Below are positions 1 to 7,037 of a stretch of 44,932 bases of DNA, in pieces. The notes under the pieces were generated by a model that worked only from the letters and a program-made list of their open reading frames with translations, made no database searches and was not told the DNA's origin. The stretch is from Pseudonocardiales bacterium (GTDB lineage: Bacteria; Actinomycetota; Actinomycetes; Mycobacteriales; Pseudonocardiaceae), in the NCBI GenBank assembly GCA_019244165.1, contig JAFATA010000002.1:1-44932 (forward strand), read 5' to 3'. The position numbers were made by a program, and so were the translations under genes. Positions within the stretch are counted from its first letter, which is position 1, and each line of letters begins with the position of its first letter.

Positions 1-104
1 ACTGGTTCAACAACAGGCGACTCTATGAGTACTGCGGCGACCTGCCACCCGCGAAACTCGAGCAGATCTACTATTGCAATCATCAAGGAAATGAGGTAGC
101 GTAA
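1..104 (+). CDS. IS3-family transposase OrfB, C-terminal fragment (cut by window edge)
   Basis: The frame beginning at base 3 reads WFNNRRLYEYCGDLPPAKLE and ends with TAA at 102-104. The W-F-N-x-x-R-L-x-x-x-x-G-x-x-P-P-A-x-x-E pattern is the characteristic C-terminus of the DDE integrase domain of IS3/IS2-type OrfB transposases, just after the catalytic Glu. Only about 33 codons are visible because the gene continues past the left edge. Whether the element is intact cannot be judged here. Confidence 0.75.
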   Translation, partial: WFNNRRLYEYCGDLPPAKLEQIYYCNHQGNEVA

Positions 105-146
105 GTTCCCTCAAAGCCGAGTCTACGGAATCTCCGGGGCGGTTCA
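1..146 (+). mobile_element. Right end of an IS3-family insertion sequence (partial)
   Basis: The window opens inside an IS3-family element reading rightward. After the transposase stop the sequence runs into a terminal segment ending GGCGGTTCA at 138-146; IS3-family elements end in TGA...TCA, and this terminus (TGAACCGCCCC when read inward) is of the kind common in actinobacterial IS3 elements. The left part is outside the window, so neither the matching inverted repeat nor a target duplication can be checked. Confidence 0.65.
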
Positions 147-198
147 CGGCAGCATGCTGTGTCACGGCTGACGGCCGAAACATCGCGAGTGGCGGCCG

Positions 199-972
199 GT
201 GGCTGGGACGATGGGTGGTGTGGATCTGAGGGGAACGGTAGCCGTGGTGACCGGCGCAGGAGGTGGCCTTGGTGGGGGTATCGCCCGGGCTTTCGCAGCG
301 TGTGGCGCGGCGGTCGTTGTCCACTACCACACCAGCGCCGAGTCAGCGGCCAGTGTGGTCACGGACATCATCGCCAGCGGTGGACGGGCGCTGGCGGCTC
401 AATGCGACCTCACCGACCCCGAGGGCGGTCAAGGCCTGGTGGCAAGGGCCATCGATGAGTTCGGCCGGGTGGATACCGTCGTGGCGAATGCCGGGATAGC
501 GCCGGTCGCCGAGCTCGCCACGATGTCGGTGTCGCAGTGGCGCGAGGTAGTCGACACCAACCTGATCGCAACTTTCGCGACGGTACAGGCCGCCGCAGCG
601 GCCATGAGTGCGGGCGGCGGGACGATCCTCCTGATCGGGTCCATCGAGGGCACGCACCCGGCGTGGGCGCACGCCCATTACTGCGCCTCGAAGGCTGCGG
701 TGGTTCACTTCGCGCGCACCGCAGCGTTGGAGTATGGCCGATACGGCATCCGGGTGAACAGCGTCTCTCCCGGACTGATCTGGCGGGACGGCTTGGACCT
801 CGACTGGCCGGAGGGGGTCCGGCGGTATCGAAGGGTAGTCCCGCTGGGGCGGCTGGGCCGGCCTGCTGATGTCGGGAATGCCTGCGTGTTCCTGGCCTCG
901 TCGATGGCCGAATGGATCACCGGAGTGAACCTCGTGGTGGATGGTGGAGTCTCGGTGCACCCGATCTGGTAA
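199..972 (+). CDS. SDR-family NAD(P)-dependent oxidoreductase (FabG-like)
   Basis: A 257-aa classical short-chain dehydrogenase/reductase. Visible motifs in order are the cofactor-binding TGAGGGLG (residues 18-25), NAG (97-99), the active-site Asn in DTNL (N121), Ser148 and the YxxxK pair Y161/K165. The C-terminal VVDGG stretch is typical of FabG-like members. Substrate cannot be inferred; FabG-like SDRs cover 3-oxoacyl reductases, sugar and steroid dehydrogenases. The start is GTG 199 or ATG 211; neither has a strong ribosome-binding site. It sits just right of an IS3 element end, so its natural promoter may have been displaced. Confidence 0.85.
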   Translation: MAGTMGGVDLRGTVAVVTGAGGGLGGGIARAFAACGAAVVVHYHTSAESAASVVTDIIASGGRALAAQCDLTDPEGGQGLVARAIDEFGRVDTVVANAGIAPVAELATMSVSQWREVVDTNLIATFATVQAAAAAMSAGGGTILLIGSIEGTHPAWAHAHYCASKAAVVHFARTAALEYGRYGIRVNSVSPGLIWRDGLDLDWPEGVRRYRRVVPLGRLGRPADVGNACVFLASSMAEWITGVNLVVDGGVSVHPIW

Positions 973-999
973 CCCCCAGCGCCGACGCGACATACCTGA

Positions 1000-1488
1000 T
1001 CAGGTGCGGGTGAGGGCACGGATCTGCGGTGCCGCCTGGGGCCAGCCGGCGGTCAGCTTCGTGCGCTGGCCGAGGTGGAAACCCGACCAGGCGAACGGTG
1101 GAGCCATGGTGGTACCCACCAGTGTCCATACCCCGAGTGGACTGGAGCCTTGCCACACCCCAGCCGGGACAATGAGCTGCGGCCTTGCTCCCGCCGCGAG
1201 GTCTGGCCCCAGGATCGGCTGCTCGACTCGCCCGCCCGGATACAGCAGCAGCATTCGCAGCGGCGATCCGGCGTACCAGTGGTAGGTTTCCATATTATCA
1301 AGCGCGTGCAATGCTGAGAAGTCCGGGGAGATCAACATAAAATAGATCACCGAGGTGTGCGCGTCGATATAGGTGCGGCGGAACAGGCCACCTTCCCCCG
1401 GCAACCGCTCCAGCCTGAGCAACCGCGCGATCCGCTTCGCTTCGGCGCGGTTGCTCACGGCGCTGCTCCTTGTGCGGCGCTCAGCCAT
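1000..1488 (-). CDS. DUF985 cupin-fold protein
   Basis: A 162-aa protein starting with MAERRTRSSAVSNRAEAKRI. It shows the DUF985 (YML079-like) cupin pattern: LERLPGEGGLFRRTY near the N-terminus, the IYFMLISPDFSALHAL strand region, YHWYAGSPLRM, a P-AGVWQ segment and a GWPQ-type C-terminal stretch. The family is a single beta-barrel cupin of unknown substrate, sometimes linked to sugar or nucleotide-sugar epimerisation. ATG 1488 is preferred; the frame stays open upstream (an ATG at 1530 is possible) but those residues look non-coding. It converges on the SDR gene with 27 bp between them. Confidence 0.8.
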   Translation of the reverse strand: MAERRTRSSAVSNRAEAKRIARLLRLERLPGEGGLFRRTYIDAHTSVIYFMLISPDFSALHALDNMETYHWYAGSPLRMLLLYPGGRVEQPILGPDLAAGARPQLIVPAGVWQGSSPLGVWTLVGTTMAPPFAWSGFHLGQRTKLTAGWPQAAPQIRALTRT

Positions 1489-1630
1489 CTGAGCTCGAAT
1501 GATGGTTTTTGCAACGAGAGCGATCATCCAGGAGAGAGGGTACCTATCTGATGAGCAGGATACGTGGGAGGAAGCAATTGTGGGTCGCGCACCAGAGTAG
1601 CGGGGTTCGAATACCGCGGCCTGCACGAGC

Positions 1631-1750
1631 AGGCCCCTTCCCGGCCTCGGTGGACTGCAACACCGGCGCGAGGTGCTCACCGACCGCCTCCAGGTCGCCT
1701 TGACCCAGGTGGGCAAGCGCGAGGTCGAAACGGGCAGCGGCGACGTAATG
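1631..1750 (-). pseudogene. Remnant of a TPR-type regulator domain
   Basis: One frame on the minus strand reads HYVAAARFDLALAHLGQGDL followed by EAVGEHLAPVL. This resembles one TPR-like repeat from the C-terminal half of actinobacterial XRE regulators (ARFDLALAxLGxGDLxxAxExLxPVL). The flanking codons do not extend the similarity and there is no helix-turn-helix part, so it looks like a relic. The rest of 1489-2098 shows no credible gene. A TTCGAAT pentaloop-like string at about 1605 is not part of a foldable tRNA. Confidence 0.4.
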
Positions 1751-2098
1751 CGGGCCGGACGGGATACCATCGTGGCCCACCCCACCATCACCTCGCCACC
1801 CCGCCCCAACGGGGCACCGGCGCTCAACGGAGGCGCGGCAGACTGGCCCACCACTCGCGGTCACCGACCACGACGAGCTGTGACCGGCCCGAGTGATCGC
1901 AACGTTCAAGTTCCTGGGATGTCTGTCCGTAGCCTATCAACAACGCTAGGTAACGACGGAGAGCGGCACGGTAGCCATCACTCTGATGGCGTGCATGGGA
2001 TTCTGTGCCACGGGGTATCGAAACCGCGGTATCGAGACTCCGTTAGGGAGAGGCGGATCGAGCCAAATTGACAGTGTCCGGCGGCGTAGTGCGAGGTC

Positions 2099-2941
2099 AT
2101 GATGACCAGTCAGCGTGTGGGAATAACCTGTGGTAGAGGTGCCGGTGGGGAACAACACAAAGTGACGACGTCGTCCCTTCTCCTCCAGTCCTACTTCCGG
2201 GACCGCAGTCTGGTGGTGCGACCGGTGGGGGAGCTGAGCCCTCAGACCTACGAGCGGCTGCGCGACGGGCTCGTGGCCTGCGCCGCCGACGAGCCCGCCG
2301 CGATTGTGGTGGATCTCGGCGGCATGCAGACGGCTATCACGTCATTATTGAACGTGTTCCCTTCTGTCGCCGACCGTATCGGTGACTGGCCGGGGGTGCG
2401 ACTCGTGCTGGCGGGGGCCCGACACACGCTCCGCACCATGCTCGACTCCAACGCCGTGTCACGATTCGTGCCCACCTACGGTAGCGTCAGCGAGGCTCTG
2501 CAGGATCTCGACGCGGTACCTCCGCCGCTTCGGCGCGAGGTGACGCTGCCCTGCAGGCCGGAGAGCTCGCGGTGGGGCAGGCATCTAGTCGGGCGGACCT
2601 GTCAGGAGTGGGGCATCCCCGAAGCAGTTCCGGACGCGGTGGTCATCACTTCGGAGCTGATCGACAATATGGTGGAGCACGCGCGTTCGGAGGGCCAGTT
2701 ACGCCTGGAGTTGCGCCGCACTGCGCTCTGCATCGCGGTGACCGACGCAGACCCGCGCCGACCCCAGTTGCGGCTGCCCGGACTGAGCGCGGCCGGTGGT
2801 CGCGGCCTGGTACTCGTCGACAGGCTCAGCCGCACCTGGGGAACGGCACCTCGCCTCGGCGGCGGCAAGGTGGTCTGGGCGGTGCTCACCGTGTCCCCCC
2901 GGGGCCACCTGGGCGCAGCCCCGAGGCAGCAGCGCAGCTAG
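2099..2941 (+). CDS. STAS-HATPase fusion, anti-sigma regulator-like
   Basis: A 280-aa cytoplasmic protein with two parts. Residues about 30-130 look like a STAS (anti-sigma antagonist) domain: LVVRPVGELSPQTYERLRDGL and AAIVVDLGGMQTAI. Residues about 145-265 are an RsbW-like GHKL ATPase: ITSELIDNMVEHA carries the N-box (E-x-x-x-N), and GGRGLVLVDRLSRTWG carries the G-box and lid region. Such fusions occur in actinomycetes and presumably act in partner-switching control of a sigma factor. No sigma factor is adjacent. GTG 2162 (residue 22) with a GGGG-rich stretch upstream is an alternative start; GAGG lies just before ATG 2099. A repeated GGTATCGA(A/G)AC at 2014-2024 and 2028-2038 lies in the promoter region. 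Confidence 0.8.
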   Translation: MMTSQRVGITCGRGAGGEQHKVTTSSLLLQSYFRDRSLVVRPVGELSPQTYERLRDGLVACAADEPAAIVVDLGGMQTAITSLLNVFPSVADRIGDWPGVRLVLAGARHTLRTMLDSNAVSRFVPTYGSVSEALQDLDAVPPPLRREVTLPCRPESSRWGRHLVGRTCQEWGIPEAVPDAVVITSELIDNMVEHARSEGQLRLELRRTALCIAVTDADPRRPQLRLPGLSAAGGRGLVLVDRLSRTWGTAPRLGGGKVVWAVLTVSPRGHLGAAPRQQRS

Positions 2942-2965
2942 GCCCCCGACTGGCCGGATCACGGT

Positions 2966-3235
2966 TCATCCCCTCGCCCGTCGCTGCCCCGCGGTCATGC
3001 CGCCGACGACGCCGTACTGCTCGGAAGCAGGGAACTCCAGGGCGGCGGCGCGGCATATCTGCAGCACGGGGCAGCGGGCACACACGGCCAACGCCCGCCG
3101 CTCCCAGGGGTGGCTCGGCGGCCCATCATCCGTGCTGTCAGCCGGCCCGTAAAACACCTCGGGATCCACCGCCCAACATGCAGGTTCCGCCCGAGCGGTC
3201 TGCAGTTGCGGGACGAGAATATCGACACTGGTCAC
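2966..3235 (-). CDS. WhiB-family iron-sulfur transcription factor
   Basis: About 89 aa with the four-cysteine WhiB arrangement: one Cys in EPACW, then CARC and a fourth Cys in ICRAAA, followed by the G-rich turn YGVVGGMTAGQRR. WhiB proteins bind a 4Fe-4S cluster and act with the principal sigma factor. The turn here reads GVVGG rather than the usual GVWGG. GTG 3235 is chosen because GGGAGG sits 6 nt upstream of it; an ATG at 3259 is in frame but without such a site. The gene ends 24 bp from the convergent STAS-HATPase gene. Confidence 0.88.
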   Translation of the reverse strand: MTSVDILVPQLQTARAEPACWAVDPEVFYGPADSTDDGPPSHPWERRALAVCARCPVLQICRAAALEFPASEQYGVVGGMTAGQRRARG

Positions 3236-3316
3236 GAGAAACCTCCCAGGATGAAGCAACCGACGCGTGCGGTCGCCAGAACGGAAAAATCTCCAGTCGC
3301 CACCGTGGGCTGCTCG

Positions 3317-3490
3317 TCAGATTTCTGGGTAGCGCGAGACGGTGGTCGCGACCCCTTTCCTCTGGGATGTCGCGCCGCCGCGCCTCTTCGTTCGTGGTGG
3401 GTGCCGCAACTCGCTGAGGCTGCACCATGCGTGTACACCGAGGATCGCAAGGATGAATGCCACCAGAACGATCAAGTCGAAACTTATCAT
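3317..3490 (-). CDS. Small single-pass membrane protein (57 aa)
   Basis: A 57-codon gene starting ATG 3490 with a strong GGAGGG 7 nt upstream. The N-terminus MISFDLIVLVAFILAILGVH is a clear transmembrane helix; the rest is basic (PPRTKRRGGATSQRKG), so the expected topology is N-out/C-in or a membrane anchor with a cytoplasmic basic tail. I do not recognise a family. It lies upstream of whiB on the same strand (81 bp gap) and may share its transcript. No gene is seen in 3491-3765, the gap to the protease gene. Confidence 0.6.
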   Translation of the reverse strand: MISFDLIVLVAFILAILGVHAWCSLSELRHPPRTKRRGGATSQRKGVATTVSRYPEI

Positions 3491-3765
3491 TCTTCAGCCC
3501 TCCTTCGTGATCTCTGCCACTCCCTTGGGTGGAGGTCAGTTCAGGGGTCCACCCTCCTCCCCTTCTCTCCTTCCACTACGTCAGTCGGTCACATGCAGTT
3601 ACCCCCCGCGAACCCGCAGTAAACATCGCCTCCGGCAACGCCCCGCGGCCGCCGAGTTCGATGTCAGGGCTGCGCGATCGACCCGGGACAGCCCCAGAGT
3701 CGAACTCGACGCACTGAGAAGGCCCGTGGAAGGTGTGTCCGGGGCGGTACTGACGACAGTAACGG

Positions 3766-4848
3766 TTATTTCGGTGTAATCACAACGTGACCGGTGGAGA
3801 CATCGAAACCGACGCTATTAGCGAAGAAGAACCCGATTCCGGTGGTCGCCTCGGTTAACCCGAAAAGCCTGGCGAACCCCAAGCGAACGTCGGGGAGTCT
3901 CGACGCCGTGGTGAACGACTGGAGTACGGCCCCGTTCGGCGCGGTGATCGACACATGTGTCCCCGCCGCGATCAGCGGTCCCCGACGGGGAAACATCGGG
4001 AGGAAGTCCGGTCGGACCGCCGGGAAGGAAAACCCGGAGTCGATGTCCGTCAAACCGCAGTCACGCACGGTACCCACGGTCCAACACAGGGTGACATCAC
4101 GCTGGTATGCCTGGTGACCGTTGGGGTAGGTGCCGTCCTCTTCCGGCAACGGAAGCACCACGCTCGTCGGGGAGATGATTGGCTTGCCCACCAGCAACGT
4201 TCCCGCGTTATCGGTCAGCGTGATGGTGTAGCCCTCAGACAGCGATGGCGTGAGCTGCACCAGCGGCGACTCCAACGGGGGGACGCTCGGAACCGGACTG
4301 CCCACCCCCACCCCGAGGAGACCCTGCGCGCCGCCGCACCTCGAGAAACCGAGCCTCGGATCGTCCGATGCGACCGAGCCGATCGCCACTGGGTACGGGG
4401 TGGTGACACCCGCTGGGCCACCGATGTTCACCCGGGCGTGTACCACTGTCGCGGTGAACCTCGGTCTACCGACAAAGCTCTCGCTGATAGTCCGACCGCT
4501 CGACTGGGCGTTCGGGCCGATCGCGGCCGCGTCGAGCAACAGCCCAGAACTTCCGGTGTCCACCACTACCGGAACCGACCGGCCGCCACCAACAGACACC
4601 TCGGCCACCACACAGCTCCCCCCAGAGGGGACGCGTTCCACGGTGAGCGGAATCGACTGGCGCACAGGCACCGTCGAAGGCGCAGATCCGACGGGCGGGG
4701 TGGACCTCGACGACAACGACCCACAACCCCCGCACACCAACGTCCCGCACATCAGCACAAAACAGAGCACCACCAGCCGCAACCACCAGTGGTTCCGTAG
4801 GTTGGGAACGGACTCGGCTTGGTCGGTCACGTGCTCATAATCCCGCAT
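3766..4848 (-). CDS. Membrane-anchored pepsin-like aspartic protease (putative)
   Basis: A 360-aa protein with an N-terminal hydrophobic segment (residues about 22-42), then a Ser/Pro/Thr-rich linker, then an extracytoplasmic domain. VPVVVDTGSSGLLLD contains a DTGS motif (D97) and a second motif IDSGFSF provides DSG (D270), the two half-sites expected for an A1-type (pepsin-like) bilobal protease. Cysteines in the domain (C79, C171, C255, C264) could form disulfides. The hydrophobic segment ends LVCGGCGS, not a canonical lipobox, so a signal anchor is more likely than a lipoprotein. Mycobacterial PecA is a known bacterial protease with this type of motif; relation to it is inference. Confidence 0.65.
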   Translation of the reverse strand: MRDYEHVTDQAESVPNLRNHWWLRLVVLCFVLMCGTLVCGGCGSLSSRSTPPVGSAPSTVPVRQSIPLTVERVPSGGSCVVAEVSVGGGRSVPVVVDTGSSGLLLDAAAIGPNAQSSGRTISESFVGRPRFTATVVHARVNIGGPAGVTTPYPVAIGSVASDDPRLGFSRCGGAQGLLGVGVGSPVPSVPPLESPLVQLTPSLSEGYTITLTDNAGTLLVGKPIISPTSVVLPLPEEDGTYPNGHQAYQRDVTLCWTVGTVRDCGLTDIDSGFSFPAVRPDFLPMFPRRGPLIAAGTHVSITAPNGAVLQSFTTASRLPDVRLGFARLFGLTEATTGIGFFFANSVGFDVSTGHVVITPK

Positions 4849-4983
4849 ATGTCTAGATCACGTCGGGAACTGAGATCTCGCTGGGTGCCCTAGCGGATCT
4901 CGGTTCGGTCTCATGCAACCATGGCGCCTGGCTGTCATGGTCGTAGGATGGGAACGAGCCAGGTGAGCCACGAGGGAGTCGTC

Positions 4984-5748
4984 ATGGTCAATCCCGGTGA
5001 TCCGCGCTCACCGTACCGGCAGGTCGCGGACGCCCTACGAGCCGAGATCACCTCCGGTGCGCTACGCCCGGGTGACCCGATCCCGTCCAACACGACGATC
5101 ATGGGTCGGTTCAAGATCTCTAGCTCCACGGCACAGCGCGCGGTGCGGATCCTGGTCTCCGAGGGTCTGGTGCAGGGTGTTCCTGGTCGAGGGGTCTTCG
5201 TCCGCACCAAGCGGCCGTTTTGGCCAGAGGTGGTGACGCGGTATCTGTCCGTTCCCCCGGAAGGCGAACGGGCTCGGTGGATCACCGAGAGTGCGAAACG
5301 GGGCCGCCGAGCCGACCAGCGAATCACGTTCGTCGGGGAGGTGGAGCCACCGGAGGACGTGGCGGACAACCTGAGATTGCCCGAGGCGGGGACGGCGGTG
5401 GTCCGCAAGCGCGTGATGCTCCTGGACGATGAGCCCGTCGAGCTGGTCGAGTCGTACTACCCGACCGACCTGGTCCGAGGTAGCCCCATCATGGAGATGG
5501 CCAAGATCCCTCGTGGTGCTTATGCAGCCCTGCTCGCCCTGGGCTACCCGCCCCGGCACGCGCACGACGTGGTGTACGCGCGGATGCCGACGCCGGATGA
5601 GTCCCGAGCGCTGCACCTGGCACCGGGTACGCCGGTCTTCTGCATCATCCGCACGGTGCTGTCCGACGATGACCGGCCTATCACGGTGGACGTGATGGTC
5701 CTCGGCGGTGACGAAAACCGCCTGGAGTACGAAATCCCCATCGTCTGA
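4984..5748 (+). CDS. GntR-family regulator with UTRA domain
   Basis: A 254-aa HutC-type regulator. Residues 1-73 form the winged helix: SPYRQVADALRAEI, the recognition region STAQRAVRILVSEGLV and the wing GVPGRGVFVRT. Residues about 105-250 match a UTRA ligand-binding fold (VVRKRVMLLDDEPVELVES, ending RLEYEIPIV). ATG 4984 is selected because GAGGGAG lies about 6 nt upstream; a longer frame opens at 4921. Its upstream sequence contains CCATGGCGC at about 4919-4927, which matches the core of the palindrome at 5833-5850, so autoregulation plus control of the downstream small genes is possible. GntR/UTRA proteins of this kind often sit on actinomycete integrative elements. Confidence 0.85.
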   Translation: MVNPGDPRSPYRQVADALRAEITSGALRPGDPIPSNTTIMGRFKISSSTAQRAVRILVSEGLVQGVPGRGVFVRTKRPFWPEVVTRYLSVPPEGERARWITESAKRGRRADQRITFVGEVEPPEDVADNLRLPEAGTAVVRKRVMLLDDEPVELVESYYPTDLVRGSPIMEMAKIPRGAYAALLALGYPPRHAHDVVYARMPTPDESRALHLAPGTPVFCIIRTVLSDDDRPITVDVMVLGGDENRLEYEIPIV

Positions 5749-5767
5749 GCCCCTTCCTGGTCATCCC

Positions 5768-5800
5768 CGAAGCCCCCGGCGTGAGCGCCTGGGGGCTTCG
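5768..5800 (+). terminator. Strong hairpin terminator after the GntR gene
   Basis: CGAAGCCCCC (5768-5777) pairs perfectly with GGGGGCTTCG (5791-5800) around a 13-nt loop, and is followed by TTGGC. The stem begins 19 nt after the GntR stop. There is no long T tract, as is usual for actinomycetes. Confidence 0.7.
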
Positions 5801-5832
5801 TTGGCTGTGCTGCTGCAGCCAGCGTAGCATCC

Positions 5833-5850
5833 ATAGCGCCATGGCGCTAT
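5833..5850. promoter_or_regulatory. 18-bp perfect palindrome, candidate operator
   Basis: ATAGCGCCATGGCGCTAT is a perfect palindrome located 75 bp upstream of the small gene at 5925 and 84 bp after the GntR stop. Its core CCATGGCGC recurs in front of the GntR gene (about 4919-4927). Both facts fit a dimeric repressor site, most simply for the GntR protein; this is inference. The second copy of the downstream cassette (10845) lacks this palindrome. Confidence 0.45.
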
Positions 5851-5924
5851 AGTGCAGCAGTCGTCGTTGCCTGGCGACGCAAGGCCGGAACGCGTGTTGC
5901 ACGCGATCAAGGAAGGGGGTCGTG

Positions 5925-6152
5925 ATGGACTGGGACAGCTACCACGCCAACGGCCCGGATAAGCGCCGTCGTAAGGCGCTACCGGCAACCTGCGGGCTGC
6001 ATCGGGGCCCGATCGGTTTCGCCAACCTTCTGGTGAGCATGCAGGGCAGGTCAGTGGTTTTTGATCCCCACGTCACAGCCGCCTGCCTGACCGTCCTCGA
6101 CGAGGAGGGCGCCACCATGCTGCGCGGCATCCTGACCGAATGGCTGGGCTGA
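5925..6152 (+). CDS. Small hypothetical protein, cassette gene C (copy 1)
   Basis: A 75-aa protein beginning MDWDSYHANGPDKRRRKALP. It is predicted to be cytoplasmic, with a basic stretch at 13-17, a CGLH segment and an acidic C-terminal half (CLTVLDEEGATMLRGILTEWLG). I recognise no characterised family. It is nearly identical to the protein at 10862-11089, with differences spread over the length that look like ordinary protein-level divergence, so both copies appear to be under selection. GGAAGGGGG precedes the ATG. The zinc-ribbon gene follows on the same strand. Confidence 0.7.
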   Translation: MDWDSYHANGPDKRRRKALPATCGLHRGPIGFANLLVSMQGRSVVFDPHVTAACLTVLDEEGATMLRGILTEWLG

Positions 6153-6196
6153 GTACCCGACCCCCAGGGCGGCCAAGACAAAGGAGGTGATGGGCG

Positions 6197-6352
6197 ATGG
6201 GGTTGCGCAGCTGGTGGGCTGAGCTGTTCCAGCGGCGGCGGGTCCACGAGGGTCGAGCGCGGGGGACGTGGCGAACCTGCCGACGATGCGGAAACTCCTC
6301 CTACCAAACAGGTAACAGCGGGCTGTGCGGCGGCTGCCTGAGCCTGCAATAA
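6197..6352 (+). CDS. 51-aa zinc-ribbon protein, cassette gene D (copy 1)
   Basis: A 51-codon gene starting ATG 6197 behind a near-perfect AAGGAGGTGAT (6181-6190). It has an aromatic/basic N-terminus (MGLRSWWAELFQRRR) and two CxxC knuckles, TCRRCG and LCGGC, spaced 12 residues apart, which is the pattern of a small zinc ribbon. The protein could bind nucleic acid or a partner protein; no function is known to me. The paralogue at 11096-11251 keeps all four cysteines and the same length. Confidence 0.7.
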   Translation: MGLRSWWAELFQRRRVHEGRARGTWRTCRRCGNSSYQTGNSGLCGGCLSLQ

Positions 6353-6365
6353 CAGACACCACCAG

Positions 6366-6533
6366 AAACGTCAGGGCTCGCATGGGACTGTCCGGCTTGT
6401 GCTTGTGGTAGGGCACGCCATTCCAAGGCGCGACCTCCAGTACGGCGCGGGCCTCGGCGAACGGGGCCAGCGCCTCGGCGGGAAGCGCCTGGATTTGCTG
6501 CTGCGACTGGTCGTCGGTGGTAACCGTGTACAA
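6366..6533 (-). pseudogene. Truncated RelE/ParE-like toxin
   Basis: The minus-strand frame starting at TTG 6533 reads MYTVTTDDQSQQQIQALPAE and continues to VPYHKHKPDSPMRALTF. This matches the N-terminal two thirds of small actinobacterial RelE-like proteins (MYxVxxDxxAxxQIAALPxEAL...PWNGxPxxxxNPDxPxRxLxF), which normally continue with a catalytic beta-sheet of about 30 residues. Here the similarity stops at 6366, where the duplicated cassette begins, so the C-terminal catalytic part has been replaced. It follows an antitoxin-like gene by 12 nt. Confidence 0.6.
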
Positions 6534-6545
6534 GGTACAAGGCAG

Positions 6546-6893
6546 CTACAGACCCAGCCGGGCCTTGGTCTGCGACAGCGGCTCGTCAGCCGGGATGTCC
6601 TCCACGGCCAGCCGGGTGGCCGCCCGACGGTACATGGCCCGGTGCGCCTCGGGTCCGGTCACCACGGTCAGCCGCGCCACCCGCCGCCAGGACTCCAGCG
6701 TCGCCACCACCTCGGACAGGTCCAAGGTTTCGGTGGCTGCGGCCATGACCTCGCGCCACTGCTGGTCGAACTCGGCGACTTCCTCCGGGATCAGCGCGGC
6801 GCGTATCTCGGCCGGACTGGCGTCGAAGAACGACGGTCCGCTGCCGCCGTCCCGTGGTCCGGGAGTTGCTGCGGCGGTCACACCGCACACCAT
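6546..6893 (-). CDS. DUF6247-like protein, putative antitoxin
   Basis: About 115 aa. SPAEIRAALIPEEVAEFDQQ and ATLESWRRVARLT, ending in a conserved RLGL, match the DUF6247 pattern (AIRAALLPEDxAEFDxxxRxAL...CLxxWRRVA...ARLGL). These genes usually stand immediately before a RelE-like toxin gene and are presumed antitoxins. That arrangement is preserved here: the next gene on the strand is the truncated toxin, 12 nt on. Start ATG 6893 is a choice; GTG 6881 is also possible. If the toxin is dead the antitoxin is an orphan that could act in trans. Confidence 0.6.
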   Translation of the reverse strand: MVCGVTAAATPGPRDGGSGPSFFDASPAEIRAALIPEEVAEFDQQWREVMAAATETLDLSEVVATLESWRRVARLTVVTGPEAHRAMYRRAATRLAVEDIPADEPLSQTKARLGL

Positions 6894-6910
6894 AGCCGCC
6901 CGGACGCACA

Positions 6911-7037
6911 ACGCGAAACAACTCCTTGACCACGCCAAACTGGGTAGCTTTACGCACAAACGTACGGCGCCGGGAGTGGAGGGCTGCGCGCTCAACATGC
7001 TCAACAAGGCGCTGACCTGGAAGCCGGGATATAACTA
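6911..7037 (+). pseudogene. Decayed copy of small gene A
   Basis: Nucleotide similarity to 10273-10541 is obvious: GCGAAACAACTCCTTG at 6913, CGTACGGCGCCGGG, then CTCAACA...GCGCTGACCTGG. About 150 bp corresponding to the middle of gene A is missing at about 6985, and the start codon region is not preserved. It overlaps the 5' end of the divergent antitoxin gene. Confidence 0.65.

Larger units (their letters stand above)
5905..6374 (+). repeat. Small-gene cassette, copy 1 of a long direct duplication
   Basis: This stretch is a diverged direct copy of 10845-11271. Similarity starts at GATCAAGGAAGGGG before the first small gene and ends at ACAGACA...AGAAAC after the zinc-ribbon gene. Copy 1 has a longer spacer (44 nt against 6 nt) between the two genes, and its right boundary falls exactly where a truncated toxin gene begins. 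Confidence 0.75.

Noticed and set aside
1546..1640. Possible tRNA around GGGGTTCGAATACCGC
   Set aside because: The T-loop string is present but the stem has a mismatch at the closing pair, and there is no D-arm, anticodon arm or acceptor stem at the right distances on either strand.
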